Positions 52,494 to 61,601 of a stretch of DNA of 64,000 nt are shown one piece after another. Position 1 is the stretch's first letter. Each line of letters starts with the position of its first letter. The stretch covers positions 2,542,001-2,606,000 of the forward strand of contig NZ_QFFJ01000002.1 of the NCBI RefSeq assembly GCF_003308995.1. The letters run 5' to 3'. The translations under genes were made by a program, and so were the position numbers. This stretch comes from Chitinophaga flava. GTDB taxonomy: Bacteria > Bacteroidota > Bacteroidia > Chitinophagales > Chitinophagaceae. The notes beneath the pieces are model-generated. The model did no database searches, was not told the origin of the DNA, and worked only from the letters and a program-made list of their open reading frames with translations.

Positions 52494-54872
52494 ATGATCA
52501 GAAATTACTTTAAGGTTGCCTGGCGCAACATTACTAACAATAAAGGGTACAGCGCCATCAATATTCTGGGCCTGTCTGCCGGCATGGCGGTGGCCATGCT
52601 GATTGCATTGTGGGTAGTCAACGAGTATGCCTATGACCGTTTTCTGCCTGACAATAACCGGTTGTACAGGGTGATGCGCAACTTCGAAAGTAACGGGGAC
52701 ACCCTTACTTTTAATACGGTTTCCTTAAAATTGTCGGACGTATTGCGCAATGAGATACCGGAGATGGAGTATGTATGTGAAGCCGACTGGTTGGGCACAC
52801 ATGGGCTCATGGCAGGCGACCGTAAAGTGGTGATGGACGGTGGTGCGGTACAGCAGGATTTCCTGAAAGCTTTTCAGTTTCCTTTGCTGCAGGGTAAGGC
52901 CGAAACGGTGTTTCAGGACCCTTCTTCTATAGTATTGACAAAATCCGCTGCAGCAACCTTATTCGGTAAAGAAGATCCGATGGGGAAGATAGTCCGCCTT
53001 GATAACCGTGATAATTTCAGGGTAACCGGTATTCTGCGGGATTTACCGGCCAATTCTACTTTTCAGTTTAAGTATCTCTTTCCGTTCAGTTACTACGATC
53101 AAACGGTTCCTTTTGTTAAGAACAGTCGCAGTGGGGGTTTTGCTAACAATGCCTTTCAGATATTCGTCAAGTTGAAGGCAGGTATCAATTCAGACCGGCT
53201 GGCTTCCAAGATTGCTATGCTGGAAAAGCGGGAGAAGGGTAATACCAATGCGGAGAAGTCGATTGTGATCCTGCAGGCATTGAACCGCTGGCATTTGTTT
53301 GGGGAATATAAAAACGGAAAGAATACAGGCGGATTTATAGATTATGTCCGCATCTTCAGTGTTATAGGCATATTGGTGCTGATCATCGCCTGTATCAACT
53401 TTGTAAACCTTACCACGGCCAGGTCGGCGAAACGGGGAAAGGAAGTGGGCATCCGCAAGGCCATTGGATCACAACGCTCACAGCTGGTGATGCAGTTTCT
53501 GGCGGAGTCATTATTGCTCTCCTTTATGGCCTTAATATGTTCTTTGCTGATGGTATGGCTACTATTGCCTGCCTTCAACAGCATTACCGGTACGGCAGTG
53601 CAGATGCCGGCGGGTAATGTGGGCTTTTGGGGCATAACACTGTTATGTGTGGTGTTGACCGGTATTGCTGCGGGGCTTAAACCTGCGTTTTACCTGTCTT
53701 CATTCAATCCGGTGCGAACGCTAAAGGGAGCCGTGAAAACAGGGCGGTCTGCCGTATTCTCCCGCAGAGCGCTGGTCGTGGTTCAGTTTACCTGCTCTAT
53801 AGCACTGGTGATCAGTACACTGGTGATTTACCGGCAGATGCAGTATGCCAAAGAGCGGCCTACCGGTTATGATGCCGACAGGTTGGTGATGTCACAGATG
53901 TCTGATGATCTGAACAAACATTATGACGCATTAAAAAGTGAGTTGTTGCAAAGCGGACTGGTTTCTCAGGTAGCGAGGTCATCCAGCGCGCCTACCACTA
54001 TCAGCTGGCATAGCGATCTGAAATATTTCCCGGGCAAGCTGCCTGGGGAGACGGTGGAAATGGGGATGATCGTTATTTCCAATGATTACTTTACCACGAT
54101 GGGTATGAAATTGCTGAGTGGCCGGGACTACACACAGGGCCAGGCTGACAGCAACAGTGTAATCCTGAATGAGGCGGCCGTGAAGCGGCTCCGGCTGAAA
54201 GATCCGCTGAATGCGGAGATCACGCGTGGTGAGAGCGAGCGGTACCGGGTGATAGGAGTGGTGCGTAATGCGTTGATGTTGTCTCCGTTTCAGCAGGCTG
54301 ATCCTACCATGTTTACCCGTACTAATAACGAAGGGGAGTATCTGTTGTACCGGCTGGCGCCGGGCGTAGAGCCTCATAAAGCTTTAGCAGGGCTGGAGAC
54401 TATTTTCGGCAAATACAATCCTGCTTATCCCTATGTTTATGAGTTTGTAGATAAGGTGTACAATAGTAAATTTCATCAGGAAATGCTGACAGGAAGGCTT
54501 TCAGGGATTTTTGCCATACTGGCCATTGCCATTTCCTGTCTGGGACTGTTGGGGCTGGCTGCTTACATGGCTGAACAACGAACCAAGGAGATAGGGGTGC
54601 GTAAGGTGCTGGGGGCTTCCATTGTGCAGGTATGGTTCCTGCTGTCGCGGGATTTTATCGTATTGGTACTGATCAGTTGTCTGATTGCGTCCCCGCTGGC
54701 CTTATATTTCCTGCAGCATTGGCTGGCACAGTATGAATACCGTATTAACATTGGTCCGGGCGTATTTCTGGTGGCGGCGGTGATGGCGCTGCTGATCACG
54801 CTGTGTACGATTAGTTTCCAGGCTATCAGGGCCGCAGTGGCCAATCCGGTAAAGAGCCTCCGTACAGAATAG
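52494..54872 (+). CDS. ABC transporter permease, MacB/FtsX type
   Basis: A 792-residue protein with an N-terminal helix (INILGLSAGMAVAMLIALWVV), a MacB-type periplasmic core, and two FtsX-type blocks (IVLIIACINFVNLTTARSAKRGKEVGIRKAIGSQ and GLAAYMAEQRTKEIGVRKVLGAS). The eight-helix layout and two R-x-x-E-I-G-x-R-K motifs fit the large Bacteroidetes FtsX permeases, which lack an ATPase. No ATPase gene is next to it, so it must pair with one elsewhere. Export of lipids, peptides or signals is possible, with no specific evidence. Confidence 0.9.
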   Translation: MIRNYFKVAWRNITNNKGYSAINILGLSAGMAVAMLIALWVVNEYAYDRFLPDNNRLYRVMRNFESNGDTLTFNTVSLKLSDVLRNEIPEMEYVCEADWLGTHGLMAGDRKVVMDGGAVQQDFLKAFQFPLLQGKAETVFQDPSSIVLTKSAAATLFGKEDPMGKIVRLDNRDNFRVTGILRDLPANSTFQFKYLFPFSYYDQTVPFVKNSRSGGFANNAFQIFVKLKAGINSDRLASKIAMLEKREKGNTNAEKSIVILQALNRWHLFGEYKNGKNTGGFIDYVRIFSVIGILVLIIACINFVNLTTARSAKRGKEVGIRKAIGSQRSQLVMQFLAESLLLSFMALICSLLMVWLLLPAFNSITGTAVQMPAGNVGFWGITLLCVVLTGIAAGLKPAFYLSSFNPVRTLKGAVKTGRSAVFSRRALVVVQFTCSIALVISTLVIYRQMQYAKERPTGYDADRLVMSQMSDDLNKHYDALKSELLQSGLVSQVARSSSAPTTISWHSDLKYFPGKLPGETVEMGMIVISNDYFTTMGMKLLSGRDYTQGQADSNSVILNEAAVKRLRLKDPLNAEITRGESERYRVIGVVRNALMLSPFQQADPTMFTRTNNEGEYLLYRLAPGVEPHKALAGLETIFGKYNPAYPYVYEFVDKVYNSKFHQEMLTGRLSGIFAILAIAISCLGLLGLAAYMAEQRTKEIGVRKVLGASIVQVWFLLSRDFIVLVLISCLIASPLALYFLQHWLAQYEYRINIGPGVFLVAAVMALLITLCTISFQAIRAAVANPVKSLRTE

Positions 54873-54911
54873 GGAGCTTTCGTATATTTATGCCTGAAAT
54901 CAATTGGGCAT

Positions 54912-56060
54912 ATGGCACTGACAACAGAATCGACATATCAGGCAGCATCTACAGTAGCCGGAATTATAGAAGCACATTTTATAAAACATCTGGAGGCCGC
55001 GAAAGAAGAAGGGACAGATAACCTGGCTACGATACCGTCTGCCAGGATAGTGGAGAAAATCATCGATGTGGCTTTCTGGGCGAGCCTGCGGCGGGAAGAA
55101 GGTAATGCCACCCGGATGTCGCTGGCATTTGTCGACCCGGCACAGGCGGGCAAACCGTTGTTGTTTGAACAACCGCTTCCGCTGAATCCGCAGGTGCTGA
55201 CCAAACTGGCGCCAGGAGTGGAAAGAGCCGGTGTGCATGTAGGTATCTGGCACGACGGAGATGAACTTTATATATGGGGCACCACTATCAAATTACCTAA
55301 CTACTGTTTTGTACTGGATGTGTCCGAGCCAGGGCTGCTGGTGGTGAAACACCGGCGTGTACTGGGTTTGGGCAAGTTTACCAATGTGGCCATGCTGAAA
55401 GGTGACCAGGTGAAAGTGGTAGATGAAACATCAGGGATGAATACCTGTAGTCCCGGATTGCTCAAGTCCCTGCTGGGGCTGGAGACTTCCACTCTCTGGA
55501 GCAATCCTGAAAATGTATTAATTCAGATAGCGGTGTCTATGCGGGCACATAAGCGTGGCGGCATTTTGCTGGTAGTGCCCGACAACAGCTCTTCCTGGAG
55601 AGAATCCATCGTACAACCATTACAATATCCGGTATCACCGGCATTTGCCGGAGTGGCCGATCTCGTCAGACAGGACAGTTCCTCCGTCAGCGAAATATAC
55701 TGGCAGAACGCATTACGCCGGGAGGTGGAAAATATCAGTGGCCTCACCGCCGTAGATGGCGCTACTATCATCAACAGACATCATGAACTGCTGGCTTTTG
55801 GCGCCAAAATCACCCGCGCAGGGAATTCTTCTCCCGTAGAAAAAGTGCTGATGATGGAACCGGTAATGGGCGGCAGTCCTTCGTACGTACATCCTTCCAG
55901 TATTGGCGGTACCCGCCATCTATCAGCCGCACAGTTTGTGCATGATCAGCACGATGCTATCGCGCTGGTAGCTTCCCAGGACGGTTATTTTACCATTTTC
56001 TCATGGTCACCGACCAAACAGATGGTGCAGGCGCACCGGGTAGATATCCTGTTATTATAA
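54912..56060 (+). CDS. DACNV-type sensor protein (diadenylate-cyclase-like fold)
   Basis: A 382-residue protein whose C-terminal 120 residues resemble the DisA_N/DAC fold. The DGA motif (282-284) is followed by LLAFGAKI, and GGTRH (332-336) stands where cyclases carry GTRHRxA; here the next residue is Leu instead of Arg. This altered RHR pattern matches the DACNV sensor group, thought to bind nucleotides without making c-di-AMP. The N-terminal 230 residues form an alpha/beta unit with no named motif. No signal peptide. It lies 40 bases after the FtsX-type gene and 34 before a TonB receptor gene. Role in signalling is inference. Confidence 0.75.
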   Translation: MALTTESTYQAASTVAGIIEAHFIKHLEAAKEEGTDNLATIPSARIVEKIIDVAFWASLRREEGNATRMSLAFVDPAQAGKPLLFEQPLPLNPQVLTKLAPGVERAGVHVGIWHDGDELYIWGTTIKLPNYCFVLDVSEPGLLVVKHRRVLGLGKFTNVAMLKGDQVKVVDETSGMNTCSPGLLKSLLGLETSTLWSNPENVLIQIAVSMRAHKRGGILLVVPDNSSSWRESIVQPLQYPVSPAFAGVADLVRQDSSSVSEIYWQNALRREVENISGLTAVDGATIINRHHELLAFGAKITRAGNSSPVEKVLMMEPVMGGSPSYVHPSSIGGTRHLSAAQFVHDQHDAIALVASQDGYFTIFSWSPTKQMVQAHRVDILLL

Positions 56061-56093
56061 TTTATACCTGCTGCAAACAGATAAACCGACCGA

Positions 56094-58139
56094 ATGAAAT
56101 TCCCTTTGCTGACCACTGTATCACTGTTATTTGCCCTGCCACTGGCCGCCCAGCAGGATACCCTGCATGAGTTGCAGGAGGTAGTGGTAAAATCCTATCT
56201 TTCAAAAGAGACGTTATTACGTGTACCCACTGCCGTTAGTGTATTGTCGCCACAACAACTGCAGTTGCAGCAGGGTGCTTCCCTGGTGCCGGCATTCAAC
56301 AGTATTGCCGGTGTGCGTATGGAGGAACGTTCGCCCGGCAGTTATCGTTTATCCATCCGCGGTAGTCTGTTACGTTCTCCTTTTGGCGTTCGTAATGTGA
56401 AGATATACATGGACGAAATTCCGCTTACCGATGCAGGCGGTAACACTTACCTGAACCTGCTCGACCCTTCAGTGCTAAGTCGTGCCGAGATATTAAAAGG
56501 TCCGGATGGAAGCTTGTTTGGCGCTAATTCAGGCGGAGTAGTGCGGCTGGATGTATTACCTCTGCCCGGCGACAGTAGCCGCTTGCAGGCAGGTGTGCAG
56601 GGAGGGAGCTATGGCCTTTTACATGCTACGGCCGCTTATCATCAGCAGCTGGGTAATTATGGACTGCAGCTTTTCCAGGGTTATCAGCAGGCAGACGGAT
56701 ACCGGCAGAATACCGCTTTACGCCGCTCTTACTCGCAGATCGGCCAGCGTTGGGAGTATAAGCCGGGTTATGTATTGAAGATGCTGGGTTTCTATTCCGA
56801 CCTGGGCTACCGTACTCCCGGAGGCCTTACGCTGGCACAGCTGGGGCAGGATTCCAGAGCCGCAAGACCCGCCACCAACACATTACCGGGCGCTGTAACA
56901 CAGAAGGCTGGTATCTATAACCGTACCGTTCAGGGTGGGCTGATTCATGAAGCGCAGTTGAGCTCCCGCTGGCAGCATGTACTGACCGTTTTCGGAGCCA
57001 ACACCCATTTCGAAAATCCTTTTATCACCAACTACGAAGCGCGGGATGAAAATACAGCGGGCTTCCGTACTTATCTGTCGTGGACCAATGATCCCGCCAC
57101 CAGTGCGCCGCTGCACTGGCGATGGCAGGCCGGTGTGGAATGGGAACAAACCCGGTATGACATCATCAACTACGGCAACCGGCAAGGCAAACGGGATACC
57201 ATACAGGCAGCAGATAAACTGACTGCAGGACAGTACTTCTATTTCACCCGCTTTCATGCCCAGCTGTATCGCTGGACGATGGAGGCAGCTGCCAGCATTA
57301 ACTATTATCATTACACTTATAACAGAAACGGGTATACGAAAGTAGCCTTTACGCCACAGCTGATGCCGCGCATTTCTCTGTCTTATCTTTTCAATGATCA
57401 GCTGACAGGCCGCCTGAGTGTGAGCCGCGGCTATTCACCGCCAGCTACTGCTGAAGTAAGGGCTTCCGATAATATCATCAATACATCGCTGGCTCCGGAA
57501 ACAGGCTGGAACTATGAAGCAGGGCTACGGCTGCTGCCCGCATCCCGGCGTTATATGCTGGACCTGACCGGCTTCCATTACCGCATGACAGATGCCATCG
57601 TGCGAAAGCTGCATGACAACGGTACGGATTTTTTTGTGAATGCCGGTGGTGTTAATCAGACGGGTGTGGAAGTAGAAGGTATGTTACAGTTGATAACGCC
57701 GCGTTCCCATGGAGTAATAAGAGGGCTGGAACTGCGTAGCAGTTATACATGGAGTGATTTTTATTTCCGGGATTATATAAGCGGGGGCAAGGATTTTTCC
57801 GGCAACAGGTTGACTGGTGTACCCCGAAACGTAGTGGTGACAGGGCTGACGCTGTATTTGCCGAAGGCTGTGTTTTTGTATATGTCACATAATTATACCG
57901 CCACTATTCCCCTGAATGATGCCAACAGTGCTTATGCGCGTGCGTATCAGCTGTTGCAATGCAAAGCTGGCTGGCATCTTCCTTTCTCTCATAAATATCA
58001 GCTGACATTGCAGGCAGGAGCAGACAATCTGCTGAACCAGTCGTATAGTCTGGGTAATGATCTGAATGCAGTAGGGGAGCGGTATTACAACCCTGCACCA
58101 GGACGTACGTATTTTGGCGGTATAAGTGTGGCGCTGTAA
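56094..58139 (+). CDS. TonB-dependent outer-membrane receptor
   Basis: A 681-residue receptor with signal peptide (FALPLAAQQD), a TonB-box segment (LQEVVVKSY), a plug (RVPTAVSVLSPQQLQ to GPDGSLFGANSGGVVRLDVLP) and a barrel ending in TYFGGISVAL. It has no SusD partner and no CarboxypepD domain, so it belongs to the small-substrate type (siderophore, cobalamin or metal). No siderophore or metal-uptake genes are near and no riboswitch is visible upstream. It starts 34 bases after the sensor gene and is probably in the same operon. Confidence 0.92.
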   Translation: MKFPLLTTVSLLFALPLAAQQDTLHELQEVVVKSYLSKETLLRVPTAVSVLSPQQLQLQQGASLVPAFNSIAGVRMEERSPGSYRLSIRGSLLRSPFGVRNVKIYMDEIPLTDAGGNTYLNLLDPSVLSRAEILKGPDGSLFGANSGGVVRLDVLPLPGDSSRLQAGVQGGSYGLLHATAAYHQQLGNYGLQLFQGYQQADGYRQNTALRRSYSQIGQRWEYKPGYVLKMLGFYSDLGYRTPGGLTLAQLGQDSRAARPATNTLPGAVTQKAGIYNRTVQGGLIHEAQLSSRWQHVLTVFGANTHFENPFITNYEARDENTAGFRTYLSWTNDPATSAPLHWRWQAGVEWEQTRYDIINYGNRQGKRDTIQAADKLTAGQYFYFTRFHAQLYRWTMEAAASINYYHYTYNRNGYTKVAFTPQLMPRISLSYLFNDQLTGRLSVSRGYSPPATAEVRASDNIINTSLAPETGWNYEAGLRLLPASRRYMLDLTGFHYRMTDAIVRKLHDNGTDFFVNAGGVNQTGVEVEGMLQLITPRSHGVIRGLELRSSYTWSDFYFRDYISGGKDFSGNRLTGVPRNVVVTGLTLYLPKAVFLYMSHNYTATIPLNDANSAYARAYQLLQCKAGWHLPFSHKYQLTLQAGADNLLNQSYSLGNDLNAVGERYYNPAPGRTYFGGISVAL

Positions 58140-58157
58140 AATACAGCGCCACAGCCT

Positions 58158-59165
58158 TTAGTTTTCGTTGAGCAGAAATTTGTTGGATATCGCTTTGAAG
58201 GATATACGTCTGTCTGTAGAACGTATCACCAGTCCTTCCCTTTCTACGTGTTTGCCTGCAGGGCTCAGCACAGAGGCGCCTTCCGCAGTCAGCAACAGCT
58301 GGTCTACGGTTTCAGGCAGCGTGAAGGCTTCGTCCAGTATAGGAACATGCTGCAGTTCCAGCTGTTGTATTATCTCCTTAAAAGTTTCCAGCGACAGATA
58401 AGTAGACGTGTCGATATCAAAAACGTTGAAGAAACGAACGGTCTGCGCCAATATACAGTAAGGATTTTTCTGTACACCTTCTCCGATCAGTTCTCCCTGA
58501 AGGGCGATGTTTTTGCCCAGGGCGGCCAGTTTGGCGGGAAGGTCCAGTTCTCTGGCTACTTTCCAGAAAGAGTTATCAGGTGTTTCTTCCAGGTCATAGT
58601 TACGGGAGCACACACCAAAAACACCATCACGGTAGTAATAAGTGGCAGAAGAGCCGTCCAGCTTTTCAGTCACATAAAATGTATGCTGCCGGTACTTTTC
58701 GTATACCTTACTCAGGTTCTGCACCCTTTCTTCATCTGTTTTAGGAATAAAAGAAGGGAAGTTGCCTCTTGCAACACCCGCCAGGGAAGCAGGTACCGGA
58801 GGTTCGTATTTAACGATGCCCAGCATGGCGGACACATCTTCTCCTAACGTATACGCATATCCGGAGAGCACAGATACCGGCAGGAGCAGGCCCTGGGATA
58901 TCTGCCCACGCAGTCTGATGGTCTTCAGCCGGAAGCCGGGTATACCTGCCATTTTTCTAAAAGAGGTTTTACGCAGGAATTCAAACTCTTCTTTCTCAGG
59001 CAGGAATGAGTCGATCTCGCAATAGATTGCGTGGTCGCCTACCTGGTATTCATTTTTTTTAACAACTAATTTCCACCCTTTTACGGTGGCTACTTCGATA
59101 AGATCAGCGCCTTCAATGGGCTGCAGGTCGTCTATCACAACGGTAGACGCCAGTTTACGTTCCAT
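58158..59165 (-). CDS. ATP-dependent RNA ligase (DraRnl/Rnl5-type)
   Basis: A 335-residue ligase. N-terminal OB-like domain (about 1-130) with LRGQISQGLLLP. Nucleotidyl-transferase core: motif I EKLDGSSATYY (Lys168, adenylated), motif III-like NVFDID, motif IV EREGLVIRS and motif V SFKAISNKFL near the C terminus. This N-terminal OB plus C-terminal catalytic order is that of Deinococcus Rnl5 (DRB0094), which seals nicks with a 3'-OH on RNA. No toxin, ribonuclease or repair partner is adjacent. It converges with the TonB receptor gene and has a perfect -7 box upstream. Confidence 0.85.
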   Translation of the reverse strand: MERKLASTVVIDDLQPIEGADLIEVATVKGWKLVVKKNEYQVGDHAIYCEIDSFLPEKEEFEFLRKTSFRKMAGIPGFRLKTIRLRGQISQGLLLPVSVLSGYAYTLGEDVSAMLGIVKYEPPVPASLAGVARGNFPSFIPKTDEERVQNLSKVYEKYRQHTFYVTEKLDGSSATYYYRDGVFGVCSRNYDLEETPDNSFWKVARELDLPAKLAALGKNIALQGELIGEGVQKNPYCILAQTVRFFNVFDIDTSTYLSLETFKEIIQQLELQHVPILDEAFTLPETVDQLLLTAEGASVLSPAGKHVEREGLVIRSTDRRISFKAISNKFLLNEN

Positions 59166-59209
59166 GTTGATGTTTGGATTGATTTAAGGTTAACAAAAAT
59201 ATTAGGGCG

Positions 59210-59217
59210 CAAAAGTA
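59210..59217 (-). promoter_or_regulatory. -7 box of the RNA ligase gene
   Basis: On the minus strand TACTTTTG matches TAnnTTTG exactly, about 45 bases before the ATG at 59165. A TTTT about 20 bases further upstream may serve as the -33 element. Confidence 0.5.
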
Positions 59218-59283
59218 TATTTAAAAATTGATATTTGAAAACTTTACTGCAGAATTTTTTCAGGGAAGCGGTGTAATTACTCC

Positions 59284-59291
59284 TATTTTTG
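59284..59291 (+). promoter_or_regulatory. -7 box of the unknown acidic protein gene
   Basis: TATTTTTG matches TAnnTTTG and lies about 24 bases before ATG 59316. It overlaps the TTG at 59289, ruling that out as the start codon. Confidence 0.5.
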
Positions 59292-59315
59292 CGGCATATC
59301 AACAACAATCTTTTC

Positions 59316-60350
59316 ATGACCGAACGCATCATACAAACGAGATATCTTGAAAAACTGTTCCGTGTTTTGCAGGAAGAAGAAAGTCATCATTATCATCTTC
59401 CGGTAAAAGGCCTGAGGGCAGACATCATCGCTTCGCTGGTACAGTTGCCAGCATTTAAAACGATGGAAGAGCAGGTGTTTGAAGCGAATGGCTTCAGCAG
59501 TCCGGAGGCTTTTCTGGCCAAGGTACGGCAAATGCCAGGTGATGCTGTTATGAAGGGTGACGATGTGCTGGTGATCTATTATCCTGCAGATGTACCAGCA
59601 AACAAATTTGAAACATTGGTGGTGTTTTCTACGAGCAACGGTCCTGTTGTTTATTATCTGCCGGTATATCAGCCACAGGATATGGTCCGGCAGTTGAGCA
59701 CAGCAGTGCCTGTCAATACACTGAACGAGGAGGTGCGTGCTCATATATTAGAACACCTGGAAATATCCATGATAGCTTTGTTGCGTGAGTTTCATATCGC
59801 CATCGCCCGGGCAGTAGTGATCCCGGATATTTTACAGCCCCGCGCTCCGGAAGAAGAAATGGCCGCCTTAAAAAAGCTGATCACCTTGTTGGCTCAGGAC
59901 GTATATGAAGAAGAGAGTGATCTCGATATTATTGCACATGCTCTCTACCACGCTTTTTCGGCTCCGTCTTCTTTTGCTGCCTTCCATCCCGATTTTTTTG
60001 AAGAAGAGGAAATGATAGAAACAGACGAAGAAGGAGAGGGCCTGTTCCGTTATGTGTTGCAGAAGTTTGTGCCGACCGTTTACAGCGCCCCTGAATTTGA
60101 TGCAGCAGACATAGAATATTATATCACAGAACTAACCGGCGAAGACTTTGTACTGGCTCTTCCGGAAGAAGAGCCACAGGGCCGCCAGCTGTTTCCTTTT
60201 GTACAGCAACAGCTGACCACCACCGGCTGGCAGCTGATGAACATGGACACCACGGCAGACAGCTATTGTTTTTTTGTAGTCAGACAGGAAAATGTATCCA
60301 CCGTATTACAGTTGGCCCGTCAGTTTAACCTCGATATCGAACTATTATAA
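59316..60350 (+). CDS. Acidic cytoplasmic protein of unknown function
   Basis: A 344-residue protein from ATG 59316, chosen because the upstream TTG lies within the promoter. It is rich in Glu/Asp, with a strongly acidic patch (FFEEEEMIETDEEGEG) in the middle and another near the end (ALPEEEPQG). No catalytic motif, membrane segment or known domain is visible. The final segment VLQLARQFNLDIELL is helical. It diverges from the RNA ligase gene; a shared role is possible but unsupported. Confidence 0.65.
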   Translation: MTERIIQTRYLEKLFRVLQEEESHHYHLPVKGLRADIIASLVQLPAFKTMEEQVFEANGFSSPEAFLAKVRQMPGDAVMKGDDVLVIYYPADVPANKFETLVVFSTSNGPVVYYLPVYQPQDMVRQLSTAVPVNTLNEEVRAHILEHLEISMIALLREFHIAIARAVVIPDILQPRAPEEEMAALKKLITLLAQDVYEEESDLDIIAHALYHAFSAPSSFAAFHPDFFEEEEMIETDEEGEGLFRYVLQKFVPTVYSAPEFDAADIEYYITELTGEDFVLALPEEEPQGRQLFPFVQQQLTTTGWQLMNMDTTADSYCFFVVRQENVSTVLQLARQFNLDIELL

Positions 60351-60428
60351 AAAAAATTTTGTTGCTACTGACATAGGGTTGTCACATCATCATTCTTACT
60401 TTGTTATCACAAATAAAATGTAACTACA

Positions 60429-60920
60429 ATGTCTGTAATTCAATCACTACTGCAGGAGATGGAGCAAGAGTCGCTCACTACCCGGAAAATGTTGTCACGT
60501 GTGCCGGAAGATAAATACGACTGGCAACCACACCCTAAAAGCATGACGCTGGGGCAGCTTGCTACTCATGTGGCGGAAATGCCCAACTGGATAGGCATGA
60601 CGCTGAATAATCCCGAACTGGACTTTGAGAAACAGCCATATACTCCGGTATCTATTAAAAACGGAGAAGAGCTGATGAACTACTTTGAAACTTCACTGGC
60701 AGACGGACGTAAAGAGCTGGCAGCAGCTACACCTGCACAGTTGGAAGAAACCTGGATACTCCGCCGCGGAGACCAGATCTTCAGCGAAACATCCAAAGCT
60801 GTTTTCCTACGTATTACTTATTCCCAGATCGTACACCACAGAGCACAACTGGGCGTATACCTGCGACTGCTGGACATTCCCATCCCTGGTAGTTATGGTC
60901 CAAGTGCAGATGAACACTAA
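60429..60920 (+). CDS. DinB-family protein
   Basis: A 163-residue four-helix-bundle protein of the DinB superfamily. The metal-binding His set is seen as LATHVAEM (His49 region) and IVHHRAQLGVYL, preceded by KMLSRVPEDKYDWQPHPKSMTLGQL, the canonical start. Members can be thiol-transferases or hydrolases. A TTACTTTG -7-like element stands about 25 bases before the ATG, and a strong terminator follows. Confidence 0.9.
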   Translation: MSVIQSLLQEMEQESLTTRKMLSRVPEDKYDWQPHPKSMTLGQLATHVAEMPNWIGMTLNNPELDFEKQPYTPVSIKNGEELMNYFETSLADGRKELAAATPAQLEETWILRRGDQIFSETSKAVFLRITYSQIVHHRAQLGVYLRLLDIPIPGSYGPSADEH

Positions 60921-60926
60921 TCTTTC

Positions 60927-60972
60927 AGGCTGCTTACTACCGATACGGGCCTCGGTGGTAAGCAGCCTTTTT
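60927..60972 (+). terminator. Strong terminator after the DinB gene
   Basis: AGGCTGCTTACTACCGA pairs with TCGGTGGTAAGCAGCCT (17-base stem, one G-T) around an 8-base loop, followed by TTTTT. Confidence 0.9.
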
Positions 60973-60992
60973 AAATTTTATATGAGAAAAAT

Positions 60993-61022
60993 TTTGCAGA
61001 ATGAAAATAATTTATACCTTTG
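60993..61022 (+). promoter_or_regulatory. tRNA-Lys promoter
   Basis: TTTG (60993-60996), an 18-base spacer and TACCTTTG (61015-61022) match the Bacteroidetes -33/-7 consensus well. Transcription would start near 61029, about 18 bases before the tRNA. Confidence 0.6.
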
Positions 61023-61046
61023 CACTCCCTTACAAAAACAGGGAAT

Positions 61047-61119
61047 GATTCCGTAGCTCAGTTGGTAGAGCAATACACTTTTAATGTATGGGTCCTGGGT
61101 TCGAGTCCCAGCGGGATCA
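61047..61119 (+). tRNA. tRNA-Lys (UUU)
   Basis: A 73-base cloverleaf. The acceptor stem is GATTCCG with CGGGATC (one G-T), the D-arm holds AGCTCAGTTGGTAGAGC, the anticodon stem is ATACA/TGTAT with loop CTTTTAA (anticodon TTT at 61080-61082), and the T-arm carries GGTTCGAGTCC. CCA is not encoded. It has a good promoter and lies at the boundary to AT-rich island-like DNA. Confidence 0.97.
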
Positions 61120-61131
61120 CAGACAACTTAT

Positions 61132-61157
61132 AAACCTCGCGCTATGCGCGGGGTTTT
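61132..61157 (+). terminator. Terminator after tRNA-Lys
   Basis: AACCTCGCGC pairs with GCGCGGGGTT (one G-T) around TAT and is followed by a T-rich run. It starts 13 bases past the tRNA. Confidence 0.75.
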
Positions 61158-61381
61158 GTTTTTTAGTTGAGTGTTTAGTTGAGTTCCTTTTATATAACTC
61201 CGATTTCTTTCCCGTACTTTATTCAGGTTAATTAGCTTTTACTAAAGCATATTATTTGTTACATAATCCTTAGAGGGCCTGAGTTTTAAACTCTCGTTCT
61301 AATTTTCCTTTATTTTTTGGTGTTTTTTTGTCTGTTATTTTTAACAGGCAGTTTTTCTCGGTTGCTTTCTTTTTAGCAATA

Positions 61382-61543
61382 TCAGGGGGCGGTGCCGTGC
61401 TTCACGGCATCTTTGTTTGCGGCTTGAAGAAATGGATTGTCATCAATTTTCGTACTGCATTTGTTTGCAGTTTGAAGAAAAGGATCGGTGGTAATGGTTG
61501 ATGTGGCGGCTGCTTGGAAAATAGGGTCAATAGCGCTTCTCAT
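61382..61543 (-). CDS. Small repeat peptide of unknown function (possible fragment)
   Basis: From ATG 61543 the frame gives 53 residues ending HGTAP and TGA. It contains three related short motifs: DPIFQAAAT, DPFLQTANK and NPFLQAANK, which are also repeats at the DNA level (61412-61441, 61460-61489 and 61506-61530). The same frame is open for about 30 more codons upstream to near 61631, without ATG, and overlaps the 3' end of the neighbouring gene, so it could be the shifted C-terminal part of that gene. Function unknown. Confidence 0.4.
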   Translation of the reverse strand: MRSAIDPIFQAAATSTITTDPFLQTANKCSTKIDDNPFLQAANKDAVKHGTAP

Positions 61544-61601
61544 GCCAGCCGAAGCAGCAGCAATTTGAAAGAATGAGGTGTGTTTAAGTACATCCCCGAC
61601 G

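Noticed and set aside
61047..61119. A second tRNA or tRNA fragment further right as an attachment copy
   Set aside because: I found no copy of the tRNA 3' end in 61130-64000; an attachment site pair cannot be claimed from this window.
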